Assembly: GCF_002836505.1 (NCBI RefSeq)
Contig: NZ_PJBF01000044.1
Location: forward strand, 21,760-85,759
Direction: 5' to 3'
DNA from: Psychrobacter sp. Choline-02u-9
Lineage (GTDB): Bacteria; Pseudomonadota; Gammaproteobacteria; Pseudomonadales; Moraxellaceae
Length of the DNA: 64,000 nucleotides
The notes under the pieces are model-generated. The model was not told where the DNA came from. It searched no databases and was given only the letters and a program-made list of their open reading frames with translations. This document shows, piece after piece, positions 9,376 through 17,667 of the stretch. The position numbers and the translations under genes are program-made. Position 1 is the first letter of the stretch. Each line of letters opens with the position of its first letter.

Positions 9376-10566
9376 TTACTCAGTAGGCGCCAGTGCAGGA
9401 TAGCCAAGAGCGTACAGAGTACCTTCAAGCCCTGTCACGTTGATAGCGGCATCAGCACGTGCTTGAACGATTGGTTTGGCATGATAGGCCACACCAAGAT
9501 CGGCAAGCGCCATCATCGGTAAATCATTAGCACCGTCACCGACACAGACCACTTGTGACATCTCAATGCCTAAGCGCTCAGCAGTATGCTCAACGATAGC
9601 GGCTTTTTTGGCACCGTTAACAATAGGCCACTGTACATGACCAGTGACTTCACCTTCCTCGATATCTAGAGCATTGGCATGCACTTCATCGATACCCAGC
9701 TGCTCCGCGATATAACGGGCAAAATACGTAAAGCCGCCGGATACTAGCACGGTATGATATCCCAATGCCTTTAGCGCACTGATGGTGGTGCGCGCACCTA
9801 CCGAGACGGTCAGGCGGCTACAGATATCATCCAGTACGTCAATTGGTGTGCCTTTTAATAATGCCACGCGCTGAGCAAACGATTCATCAAAATCAATCTC
9901 ACCGCGCATTGCTGCTTCAGTGATGGCTTCGACTTCTTCGCCAATACCAGCCGTTTTTGCTAGCTCTACGATGACTTCTTGCTCGATCAAGGTTGAATCC
10001 ATGTCAAAGCAGGCAAGCTTGTGTGTCCGCAGCATATGACCGACAGACAGGATATGACAGTCCACGACGTTTATGTTGCCTGTGCTATCTGCACTGCGTG
10101 TATTGTTATATTCTTCAGTTAGGTCACGACGCAGGCGAGCGGTCAGTTGATCATCAATGATGTGAGCGGCTGCGGTTTTTTTGCCAGGGTGCATCAGCGT
10201 GTCAGTGACTGGTACTAGCAGATAACGGTAGACTTGAGTATGGGTAAAGGGTAGGCGCTGTGCGTCTGCCGCTGTAGGCTCTGTATCAGATACCGTGATA
10301 TTGACGAAGCTAGCGTCAGTATCTTCGGCAACGGTCACTAGATGCCAGCTTGGCTGTTCATCGACCCACGACTGAACGTACTGATGAATATCCAATGCGG
10401 ATACCTGAGTCGGCAGTACTACGATGAGCGCAAAAACAGGTAGCGACTGTAGCGCATCAAAGTCTTGCAAATTGGTATCTTCGGGTAATAATGCCGCAAT
10501 AGAATCAACGGCTTGTTGCCATGCTTTGCTGTCTTTTGGTAACGAATAAGATGTATTTTTTGGCAT
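9376..10566 (-). CDS. serB: Phosphoserine phosphatase
   Basis: SerB hydrolyses O-phosphoserine to serine, the last step of serine synthesis. The HAD-family motifs are intact: DMDSTLIEQE (nucleophile Asp), LVSGGFTYFA (motif II) and GDGANDLPMM (motif III). The 396 residues match the longer bacterial form with an N-terminal regulatory domain of about 180 residues that is poorly conserved here. Some 450 bases upstream an SMP-like membrane protein gene is transcribed away from it; in Escherichia coli smp (ytjB) and serB are also divergent neighbours, which supports both assignments. Confidence 0.96.
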   Translation of the reverse strand: MPKNTSYSLPKDSKAWQQAVDSIAALLPEDTNLQDFDALQSLPVFALIVVLPTQVSALDIHQYVQSWVDEQPSWHLVTVAEDTDASFVNITVSDTEPTAADAQRLPFTHTQVYRYLLVPVTDTLMHPGKKTAAAHIIDDQLTARLRRDLTEEYNNTRSADSTGNINVVDCHILSVGHMLRTHKLACFDMDSTLIEQEVIVELAKTAGIGEEVEAITEAAMRGEIDFDESFAQRVALLKGTPIDVLDDICSRLTVSVGARTTISALKALGYHTVLVSGGFTYFARYIAEQLGIDEVHANALDIEEGEVTGHVQWPIVNGAKKAAIVEHTAERLGIEMSQVVCVGDGANDLPMMALADLGVAYHAKPIVQARADAAINVTGLEGTLYALGYPALAPTE

Positions 10567-11015
10567 GGCTCAATTGTCCCTTGTATGCTCATATAAGATT
10601 AGGAATAATAACAGTTTTACTGAGCAGCGCCTATAGATGACGCGCAAAGTAACAATGATGCTAAAGAACAGATTTTATGGCGTAAGAAGCCATAGAAAAT
10701 GCAAGAAAGTTATTATGATAAATTTATAAAGCGCTCACGCTATAAGGCTTATTATGGTGATATAGTAGATGAGATAAGCTGGCTGTTTATCAACGGTGCT
10801 TTCTTATTAACGATGCCTTCGCAAAATATAATAAGGCAAAAGATAGCGAAGCTGGCAACAATATTGATGGTGTCGATAATCGCTAATAATCAGTACTGCT
10901 TTACAACTATGTGCGCACTACCATTGGCGCGCATCACAATTGTTTAAAAATTAGCCAAAAAATGAGCAGTAGCCTCGTTTTTTAATTTCTTCTCTCCAAA
11001 AAAGTTTAACATATC
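10567..11015. other. Divergent gap between serB and the SMP-like gene, possibly with an eroded reading frame
   Basis: The gap of 449 bases must hold two divergent promoters. From 10699 an open frame of 82 codons runs to 10947, but only its first 34 codons look protein-like (charged, Tyr-rich). After about 10800 the plausible amino-acid composition moves to another frame that ends in two stops near 10888. This looks more like decayed coding sequence than a gene. A weak hairpin is suggested before 10985. Confidence 0.4.
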
Positions 11016-12473
11016 ATGACGTATTTAGCGCCGCGGCAAGGGTTGTTTGCCATTATTCTTCTGGTTAGTTTTTGTTTGCAGACGCTGTTATTGGTCATTA
11101 GTACTGACCAACAGCTGAGCAATAGTCGTGCGTTAAAAGGCGAGCAGATGGTCGCCCAGCTGATTGATGAAGCAAGGTTGTCTTTAGAAAATAAAGACCG
11201 CGTGAGCTTAAGCGTTATTGCCAATCGCTATACCAGCGAGCAAGACGTCACACGGATACTGATTAAGGACAACAACGACGATATCTTGGTGCCAGTAGGC
11301 AATGCGCCGATGCAGCAAGGTGACACTATTCGTCAAATCGCCACCAATGGCGATGCAGTTATCGGTAGCGTTGCATTGACTTTGAAAGACGTTAGCAAAG
11401 GCGAGATTATCGCCATGCAATGGCCGTTTGTCATCGGCACCATGCTGCTACATTTACTGCTTTGGCTGATTTACGGTTACCTCGCTCGTCCGACCAAAGA
11501 GCAAATTAATGCGTTAAGTCGAGATATCCAAGAGCTGTATCGTGACCAATATAGACCAGTCGATCAACGCGGCTACGACCGTGAACTTGAGCGCCAGTCA
11601 ACGGGTCAATCAGCGTCTCATTTGGCAGACAGTCAAGTAGCGACAGATAATACGGCTAATGTCAGAAATGACGAAGTGACTAATGCCCGCAAGTTTAATG
11701 TGCATAATGAAGTGAACGAGTACCTTAGAACGCAGCAAAACCAAGAAACAGGTAGTGATACTGACAATCTAGCGAGTGCGAGTGAAGGTAGCGAAAGCGA
11801 AATAGCGGATACAGATAGTGTTGCTTCTCAAGTTACCAGTCATACGTCTAAACTGTCTGCCACACGGTCTGTTGATAGCGTCAAAGTTCAAATTGTATTC
11901 CATGATGAGTTCAATATGCTTGAACGCCTTGCGCCTGCGCAGCGTCTTCCGTATCTAGCACTCTGCACCCAGCTACTCAATCAAGCCGTGACTGAGCTAC
12001 TAAGACAACCATTGCTACTGGGCGTGAGTGCGATGAATGAAGCGCACTTTGAAGATAATGGCGCAAGTGTGGTACTAAAGGCTGATAATAGCCATGCAAA
12101 AGTGGCACTCGCAGGCGTGATGCTTGCCAAGCTATACTTAATGCTAAACAAAATTATCCACGACAAGCACATTGAGCTGTCACGTTTTGCCTTACCAGCA
12201 AAAGCGGGTGTCAGTGATGACGCGCAGTCAGAGCCAATGACTCACCTGCTCCAGAGTATCGGCAAAAAAGAGCAGCTATTAATACTATTGCCAAATGCCG
12301 GTCTCAAGCAAATCAGCAATCACGTACAAGTACATAACATCATGCGTCCAACCACTGTCTATGAGCGCGAGTGTGCAATATTTGATGGGGCTAACGACTC
12401 ATTGATTCAGCGTTTGGCCGATGTGCGCAACGCAGTTCTGATGATTGAAGATGAGGACGAGCTACACATTTAA
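11016..12473 (+). CDS. SMP/YtjB (AhpA)-like membrane protein with disordered centre
   Basis: The 485-residue protein has an N-terminal membrane helix (residues 10-28), an extracytoplasmic domain of about 100 residues with GEQMVAQLIDEARLSLENKD, and a second helix near residues 134-155. This layout and the position beside a divergent serB match the SMP_2 family (YtjB/Smp). The cytoplasmic part is much longer than the roughly 210-residue Escherichia coli protein: residues about 185-285 are acidic, Asn/Ser/Thr-rich and probably disordered, followed by a 190-residue helical domain that I do not recognise. The function is unknown; the SMP link is an inference from topology and context. Confidence 0.7.
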   Translation: MTYLAPRQGLFAIILLVSFCLQTLLLVISTDQQLSNSRALKGEQMVAQLIDEARLSLENKDRVSLSVIANRYTSEQDVTRILIKDNNDDILVPVGNAPMQQGDTIRQIATNGDAVIGSVALTLKDVSKGEIIAMQWPFVIGTMLLHLLLWLIYGYLARPTKEQINALSRDIQELYRDQYRPVDQRGYDRELERQSTGQSASHLADSQVATDNTANVRNDEVTNARKFNVHNEVNEYLRTQQNQETGSDTDNLASASEGSESEIADTDSVASQVTSHTSKLSATRSVDSVKVQIVFHDEFNMLERLAPAQRLPYLALCTQLLNQAVTELLRQPLLLGVSAMNEAHFEDNGASVVLKADNSHAKVALAGVMLAKLYLMLNKIIHDKHIELSRFALPAKAGVSDDAQSEPMTHLLQSIGKKEQLLILLPNAGLKQISNHVQVHNIMRPTTVYERECAIFDGANDSLIQRLADVRNAVLMIEDEDELHI

Positions 12474-12659
12474 TGCCAACTGTATTTGGTCATTTATATT
12501 ACAATTGTCTGTTATATAGCCTACTGGACTATCTTAATCGTAAGGTTGAAATGTACCATATTGCGAAAAAGGATTGACAACATTCAATAGAGACTTTATA
12601 AGGCATATATATATTGATGTATTCTTAATACCCTTGCCTAAAAATGATAGGAGTTTGTC

Positions 12660-12896
12660 ATGAGTGACGCTGATATTGACGACGATTTTGATGATGATTT
12701 TGTCGACGATGATGATGCAAAGATGGTTGAAGAAGCTGAGACGAGCGTACGTACACGTTTAAGTAGTCTTGAAAAACGTCGGCTAATCGATAACTTGCTA
12801 GAAGAAAAGCGTTTGGCTAAAGAGTTAAAAGACGATCTAGACGATATAGACAACTTCGATGAAGATGGCGATGATTGGGATGATGACGATTTTTAA
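12660..12896 (+). CDS. PA3496-like small acidic protein
   Basis: This 78-residue protein is almost half Asp or Glu at both ends, with a central basic helical stretch (SSLEKRRLIDNLLEEKRLAKEL). The layout of an acidic head, a short Arg/Lys/Leu helix and an acidic tail resembles the PA3496 family of pseudomonads, annotated as putative envelope-integrity proteins; that function is not well established. A ribosome site TAGGAG precedes the ATG. It stands alone between the SMP-like gene and the UPF0149 gene. Confidence 0.7.
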   Translation: MSDADIDDDFDDDFVDDDDAKMVEEAETSVRTRLSSLEKRRLIDNLLEEKRLAKELKDDLDDIDNFDEDGDDWDDDDF

Positions 12897-12936
12897 TTTA
12901 TCGTCGTCAGTCTTTTAAGCGGACTAAAGTGCTTTA

Positions 12937-12972
12937 GTGACTACTTTAATGACAGTGGCTATTTTAATGACT
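12937..12972. repeat. Two-copy degenerate 18-bp tandem repeat
   Basis: GTGACTACTTTAATGACA at 12937-12954 is followed directly by GTGGCTATTTTAATGACT. It is one of several short tandem repeats in the intergenic gaps of this window. Confidence 0.6.
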
Positions 12973-13185
12973 AAAATCATTTAACCAATCAAACTGGTTG
13001 CCTGCTGTTTTCTAATTTTCTAGGTTGCTCGCAACCAGTTCATCTCGATAATACTTACCCGATAGAGGTTGCTTGAGTTTGATTAACTAAGCAGCCTTTA
13101 GTCTTAAAATAAGTACTCGTCCTCTTTTATTTAACCGATCGCCCACTGCGATTGATGACATCTATCTGCTAAGGAAAACCAAATT

Positions 13186-13743
13186 ATGAGTAACCAACTA
13201 AGTTTTGATGAATTACTAGACTATTTGGACAATCAAGAAAGCCAGTTCGTGCTAGATAGTGTCGCAGCGCATGGTTTTTTGACAGCGACGGTTATCGGTC
13301 GTCCATTGCCTAACTGGATGGATGCCCTGTTCGAAGGTCACGTAAGTGAGATTCCAGACAACGTCATCGACGGTATCAAACGCTGGCGCGATTCGATCAT
13401 GGCTGAGTTAAAAAACGAGACGCCGATCGAATTACCGTTTGGTGAAGATGCTGGTAACGAAGAAGTGGCGGTTGATTTTTCTGACGAGTCAGACATCGTT
13501 GCTTGGTCAATTGGTTTCGTTGATGCCATGTATGGTGATGAAGCAAGCGATTGGTTTGAAGATCAAGAAACGGCAGAAGACGTCGCAGTATTGACCTTGC
13601 CAATGATCGTACTTAGCGGTATTGATGATGAAGATCCAGAGCTGTCTGAGATGCGTAAAGACGAAGACAAAATGGTACAGATGGCCAATAGCATCGAAGG
13701 CAATTTGACTGAATTGTTCTTATTGTTCCATACCAACGATTAG
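13186..13743 (+). CDS. UPF0149 (YgfB/YecA) family protein
   Basis: The 185-residue soluble acidic protein matches the UPF0149 family: HGFLTATVIGRPLPNWMDALFEG near the N-terminus and the block IVAWSIGFVDAMYGDEASDWFED in the middle, followed by the helical C-terminus. YecA-type members carry an SEC-C zinc tail, which is absent here, so it is the YgfB-like form. In Pseudomonas a YgfB protein represses a regulator of peptidoglycan-recycling and beta-lactamase genes, but this cannot be transferred from sequence alone. An AAGGAAAA ribosome site precedes the start. Confidence 0.82.
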   Translation: MSNQLSFDELLDYLDNQESQFVLDSVAAHGFLTATVIGRPLPNWMDALFEGHVSEIPDNVIDGIKRWRDSIMAELKNETPIELPFGEDAGNEEVAVDFSDESDIVAWSIGFVDAMYGDEASDWFEDQETAEDVAVLTLPMIVLSGIDDEDPELSEMRKDEDKMVQMANSIEGNLTELFLLFHTND

Positions 13744-13851
13744 TAATGCTAAGAAACAGCGCTGTTAGCAGTGCTGTTTTTGTCTTGTCTATGCTGTATC
13801 ACAGCGCTTTGGTTTACCATGTATTTTATAAGTCACCGATAAGGTCATCCT

Positions 13852-14292
13852 ATGACTGTGCAACTCTCTAACCTTGAACACTTACCTAATTATCAAATCA
13901 CTGAACGCCTAGACGTGGTGTACGGTAGTACCGTGCGCTCAAAGCACGTGGGTAAGGATCTGTTTGCTGGGTTAAAAAACATCGTTGGCGGTGAGCTGAC
14001 GGCTTATACCGAGCTATTAGAAGAGTCACGCCAAGAAGCAATCGATCGCATGATTGTCAAAGCAGAGGCGCTAGGGGCTGATGCAGTGGTCGGTCTACGT
14101 TTTTCTACTTCTAGTATTGCCCAAGGTGCCTCAGAGCTGTTTGTCTATGGTACGGCGGTCAAGGTTGCGCCGATATCGCAGCAGCAGTATCAAAACCCGC
14201 CAAGCGATGGTTACAATCATTCCAGCCAAAATGTGAGTACTCAGACCCAAGTCGCACCCGATGATTTGCCGCGTTTTAATCCTTTTGGTTAA
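13852..14292 (+). CDS. YbjQ family (heavy-metal-binding-domain) protein, soluble
   Basis: The 146-residue protein contains the whole YbjQ/UPF0145 domain (about residues 13-107): TERLDVVYGSTVRSK, DLFAGLKNIVGGELTAYTELLEE and ALGADAVVGLRF, ending VYGTAVKV. The family forms ring-shaped oligomers and has been called heavy-metal-binding from sequence features; the physiological role is uncertain. After the domain comes a 40-residue Gln/Ser/Asn-rich tail. The next gene, 48 bases downstream, encodes a membrane-anchored relative, so the two are probably one operon and may form mixed rings. Confidence 0.88.
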   Translation: MTVQLSNLEHLPNYQITERLDVVYGSTVRSKHVGKDLFAGLKNIVGGELTAYTELLEESRQEAIDRMIVKAEALGADAVVGLRFSTSSIAQGASELFVYGTAVKVAPISQQQYQNPPSDGYNHSSQNVSTQTQVAPDDLPRFNPFG

Positions 14293-14340
14293 TCCTATAA
14301 TACTAAAAGCACCAATGCTTTTTACGATGAGAAACGTGCT

Positions 14341-14847
14341 ATGAATGATTCACTCACACAAGTGCTCATCAATTACGGGCCGTTTGTCTTCTTATTCGCA
14401 GCTGGCTGGTTCTTCGGGTCACGCCATGAGCGTCAGCATTTGGCACAGCTAACAGTAGCAGAGCAAGCATTGGGCGATATCACTGTCTCAAGCGAACGTC
14501 TATATCGTCCCAAGTTAGCAGCGGGCAGTGAAGGCGAGCTAGTGCTTGGTAGTGTCGTCATCGCTCAAGATTATTTCAAAATGATCATCGCTCGCGTATT
14601 AAGTGTCTTTGGCAAAAACTTAACCACCTATGAAACTTTGCTAGATCGTGCGCGCCGCGAAGCCATCGTTCGTATGCGGACTGAGGCAAAAGCCAAAGGC
14701 TACACGCATATCTACGGGTTACGTCTTGAGGTAACCAATGTTAACCAATTAGGCAGTATGGTCGAAGCCATCGCCTACGGTACAGCTGTTATCAGTATCG
14801 ACCATATTCACTCTACATCTGCTATAAATTACAAAACCTCCACTTAA
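14341..14847 (+). CDS. YbjQ family protein with N-terminal membrane anchor
   Basis: The 168-residue protein starts with a hydrophobic segment (about residues 11-24) and then has a YbjQ-like domain: DYFKMIIARVLSVFGKNLTTYETLLDRARREAIVRM, a GYTHIYGLRLEV block in place of the usual GADAVVGI, and the closing IAYGTAVIS. It is a diverged paralogue of the gene 48 bases upstream. The anchor suggests that the pair couples a soluble and a membrane-bound form of the same ring. Function unknown. Confidence 0.82.
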   Translation: MNDSLTQVLINYGPFVFLFAAGWFFGSRHERQHLAQLTVAEQALGDITVSSERLYRPKLAAGSEGELVLGSVVIAQDYFKMIIARVLSVFGKNLTTYETLLDRARREAIVRMRTEAKAKGYTHIYGLRLEVTNVNQLGSMVEAIAYGTAVISIDHIHSTSAINYKTST

Positions 14848-15153
14848 ATCATTTCTAGTTTATTTTCAAGTGTAAAAACCTATAATTGACTGACGAGTAG
14901 TCAGAAAAATCAAAACCATACATTTTTACAACGATATACTGAATTTTGCCGTTCCGTTATTATTTCGGTTCGTAGTAACCAGTTTTATCAAAAATTGTCG
15001 GTTTAAAAAACACGACTGTATGGAAAAGTGTCATATAAAGAGCTGACAACGTCGGTGGCTTTTACCCAAGATATCAGCAGGATTGGCTGATTGAGCATGA
15101 CGAGGTTGTCATAAACCTGCCCGTGTAAGGGCTCTATCTACAAGGATGTAGTT
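14848..15153. other. Leader region of the BASS-type transporter gene
   Basis: A 306-base gap without a gene. It contains a short hairpin GCCC-N6-GGGC at about 15119-15132, just before the ribosome site AAGGA. I looked for a known riboswitch core and did not recognise one. Otherwise nothing stands out. Confidence 0.5.
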
Positions 15154-16077
15154 ATGGAAGGTGTTGAGTTAGTCACGTTTATAAATGCAAAAGTCATTCC
15201 CATTAGTATCTTTTTGATTATGATGGGAATGGGATTGTCCTTAGTTACCAATGATTTTAAGAGAGTCGTCAAATACCCTAAAGCAGTCGCCATAGGCTTG
15301 ACCAATCAGCTAATATTTTTACCATTGGTAGGTTTTGCTTTGGCAACCTCTATGTCTCTCGAGCCAGAGTATGCCGTTGGGGTTATGTTACTGGTACTGT
15401 GTCCTGGTGGCACGACATCGAATCTATTTACCTATTTAGCCAAAGGTGACGTCGCTCTTTCGGTCACCATGACCGCTATTGCTAGTGTCATTACCGTATT
15501 TACCATTCCTATCGTCCTCAGTTTTTCGCTCGTATACTTCATGGGTGCTGGTAGTGAGTTTCAGTTGCCAGTGGTCAAGACCATGATTAGCCTAATTGCT
15601 CTGACTATCTTACCCGTCAGTATTGGTATGTTGATCAAACGCTATGCCCCTAACGCGGCAGACAAGGGACAGGTGATGGTGTCTCGTTTTGGCGTGATAT
15701 TTTTGAGCTTCTTGGTACTTTTCTTAAGCTATGTGCAACGAGATATTATCGTTGAAGCGTTAATCGCTACTGGCCCTGTGGCATTGATATTGAATGTATC
15801 GACGATGGCGCTTGGTTATTACACCAGTAAATGGTTCGGTCTAAATCCTGCACAAAGACGCTCGATTACTATGGAAGTCGGCCTACAAAACAGTACGCTT
15901 TCGATGTTTATGGCACTGACGCTATTGGCTAACTATAAGATGTCGATGACGCCAGCCATTTATACGCTAATCATGTTCTTGACCGCGGGTATCATGGTCA
16001 GAGTATTTACTGCCCAGCACAACAAAGCCAAAAGAACCGAGATAGAAAACAGCGTATTGGCAGCACGTAGAATGTAA
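15154..16077 (+). CDS. Bile acid:sodium symporter (BASS) family transporter
   Basis: The 307-residue polytopic membrane protein belongs to the BASS superfamily. About nine hydrophobic segments are visible. The family-typical blocks are MMGMGLSLVTNDFKRVVKYPKAV near the N-terminus, LVLCPGGTTSNLFTYLAKGDVALSVTMT (the sodium-site region with the PGG-TSN pattern) and ITMEVGLQNSTLSMFMALTLL in the second half. Bacterial BASS members move organic anions with sodium; the substrate here cannot be read from sequence. The start has an AAGGAT ribosome site. The gene converges on the channel gene, with a shared terminator at 16158-16209. Confidence 0.9.
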   Translation: MEGVELVTFINAKVIPISIFLIMMGMGLSLVTNDFKRVVKYPKAVAIGLTNQLIFLPLVGFALATSMSLEPEYAVGVMLLVLCPGGTTSNLFTYLAKGDVALSVTMTAIASVITVFTIPIVLSFSLVYFMGAGSEFQLPVVKTMISLIALTILPVSIGMLIKRYAPNAADKGQVMVSRFGVIFLSFLVLFLSYVQRDIIVEALIATGPVALILNVSTMALGYYTSKWFGLNPAQRRSITMEVGLQNSTLSMFMALTLLANYKMSMTPAIYTLIMFLTAGIMVRVFTAQHNKAKRTEIENSVLAARRM

Positions 16078-16157
16078 GAGGTTTAAGATAACCGTAGTAA
16101 CGCATTGTTGCGCAGTCGAGACAGTACTTGGCAAAAATCAACAGTGTATGATGCGAT

Positions 16158-16209
16158 AAAAAAAGCCCATAATCCGCTTTTTATAATGAAGCTGGTTATG
16201 GGCTTTTGT
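16158..16209. terminator. Bidirectional terminator between the BASS transporter and the FNT channel gene
   Basis: AAAAAGCCCATAA at about 16160-16172 pairs with TTATGGGCTTTT at 16196-16207. T runs are available on both sides, so it can end both convergent transcripts. Confidence 0.8.
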
Positions 16210-16225
16210 GTTTAGTGTTAGTTCT

Positions 16226-16270
16226 AACTCAAACCAGTTTAGCTCAAACCAATTTAGCTCAAGTCTAGAA
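16226..16270. repeat. Three-copy degenerate 15-bp tandem repeat across a stop codon
   Basis: Units AACTCAAACCAGTTT (16226), AGCTCAAACCAATTT (16241) and a more diverged AGCTCAAGTCTAGAA (16256) lie between the terminator and the end of the channel gene. The last unit covers that gene's stop codon. Confidence 0.65.
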
Positions 16271-17407
16271 TCTTCGTCTGTCCATTTTCGCTCTTGCTTC
16301 GGCAGCTTGCTCTTTGACTTTTTCAATTTCAAATAAGAACGTACGGTTTTTGAGTACCGCGACAAACACCACACCGCCTACCGTATTACCCACCAATACC
16401 ACGACTAAAAATACCAAATAGCGCCAAAGACTGACGGTATTGCCATATAGCAGCGCTGAAAATATCTCGATATTGCCCACGATACTATGATGCAAGCCTA
16501 AAAATCCGATACTACCTGTAATCAGCGTCACCAGTACGATACGGCTAAGTGTATCTCGTGCAGAGGTCACTAGCCATGCGGCCACGCCCATCATCCAGCC
16601 TGCTAGCACCGCGCTACCAAAGATAACCCACCACTCAAAACCTAAGATATGCTCGGCATAGACATCGATGGCATGGTCTGTAAACAGATGCATATGTAGT
16701 CCCAGACCAATCATTAATGCTGCAAAGATACAGCCGCCAACGATATTACCAGCGATGACGATACCCCATAGCCGTAACAGCTTATGTAGCGGTTCAATTT
16801 TATTTAAGACAGGCAAGCTCAAGAGGGACGTCTGCTCAGTAAATAATAACGACTGACCAATCACCACGATAATAAAGCCGATTGGATACAGCAGTGACGA
16901 CAGCACCATCGCATAGCGACTGGGTATCACATCATTGAGTAGGGCAAACATCGATAAAATCATAAAAAAGCTGATACCAATCTCTAGACCAGCTGTAAAG
17001 GCGCTGGTAAATAGCGAACCAAGTGAACGCTCAAAGGTTTCTTTTGCGTGGATAACTTGCTCGACTAAGATACTGGCGTAGCTTTTCGCTTGGCTTAGAT
17101 TGTCATCACTGGCGACCTTTTTGATGGTTTCTTTGTCTTCGTCGCTGATTTCTTCTGGTAGGTCATCATTATCCAGATCTTCGGTGGCTTTGATAGGTTC
17201 GTCTGCGTCACTATCTGAAGTTTCGTTTGCATGACTGTCTGTCGTGTCGTCTGCATCCTTATCTACCTCAATGTCTTTAGAAGAATCGCTGTTTTCTTCT
17301 AGCGTATCGTCGCCTTCAGGCACAGGAGTAGTGGTACTCGCATTTGTACGCTCATCGTTTGGTCGATTAGCCTGAGAATCATGGTCATGCTCGGTATCTT
17401 GGGACAC
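16265..17407 (-). CDS. Formate/nitrite transporter (FNT) family channel, YfdC-like, with acidic N-terminus
   Basis: FNT proteins are pentameric inner-membrane channels for small monovalent anions. Here the membrane domain begins near residue 125 (SLGSLFTSAFTAGLEIGISF) and includes GQSLLFTEQTSLLSLPVL, RLWGIVIAGNIVGG and HHSIVGNIEIFSALLYG. These blocks resemble the YfdC subgroup more than FocA or NirC, and no formate or nitrite enzyme gene is adjacent. The first 110 or so of the 380 residues are strongly acidic (Asp/Glu/Ser/Thr) and probably disordered. The C-terminus is a charged helix. The substrate is unknown. Confidence 0.88.
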   Translation of the reverse strand: MSQDTEHDHDSQANRPNDERTNASTTTPVPEGDDTLEENSDSSKDIEVDKDADDTTDSHANETSDSDADEPIKATEDLDNDDLPEEISDEDKETIKKVASDDNLSQAKSYASILVEQVIHAKETFERSLGSLFTSAFTAGLEIGISFFMILSMFALLNDVIPSRYAMVLSSLLYPIGFIIVVIGQSLLFTEQTSLLSLPVLNKIEPLHKLLRLWGIVIAGNIVGGCIFAALMIGLGLHMHLFTDHAIDVYAEHILGFEWWVIFGSAVLAGWMMGVAAWLVTSARDTLSRIVLVTLITGSIGFLGLHHSIVGNIEIFSALLYGNTVSLWRYLVFLVVVLVGNTVGGVVFVAVLKNRTFLFEIEKVKEQAAEARAKMDRRRF

Positions 17408-17667
17408 GGTTGGCTCGCTGGTTATAGGCTAATGATTTTGCTGCATAAGTAATCTCTATTATATTTCCCATTCTTTTGATTGCTGTTGTTAATTGATTAA
17501 CAATTTGAGTAATAAATCGCCTTCAGGCTTTATAAATTGCCTTACCATCTAACAAAATCTGCCTATCTGCGTTAAAATCACACTATCAACTACTTTTCCT
17601 GTTTTTATAGCGTTTCGCGCTATCTCATTTTGACCACATTCATTATCAACAATAAGATCACCCTATT

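Noticed and set aside
14848..15153. Riboswitch before the BASS-type transporter gene
   Set aside because: No TPP, FMN, glycine or other core sequence is present; only a 4-bp hairpin.
16265..17407. Formate channel FocA or nitrite channel NirC
   Set aside because: The motifs fit the YfdC-like subgroup better and no pyruvate formate-lyase or nitrite reductase gene is adjacent.
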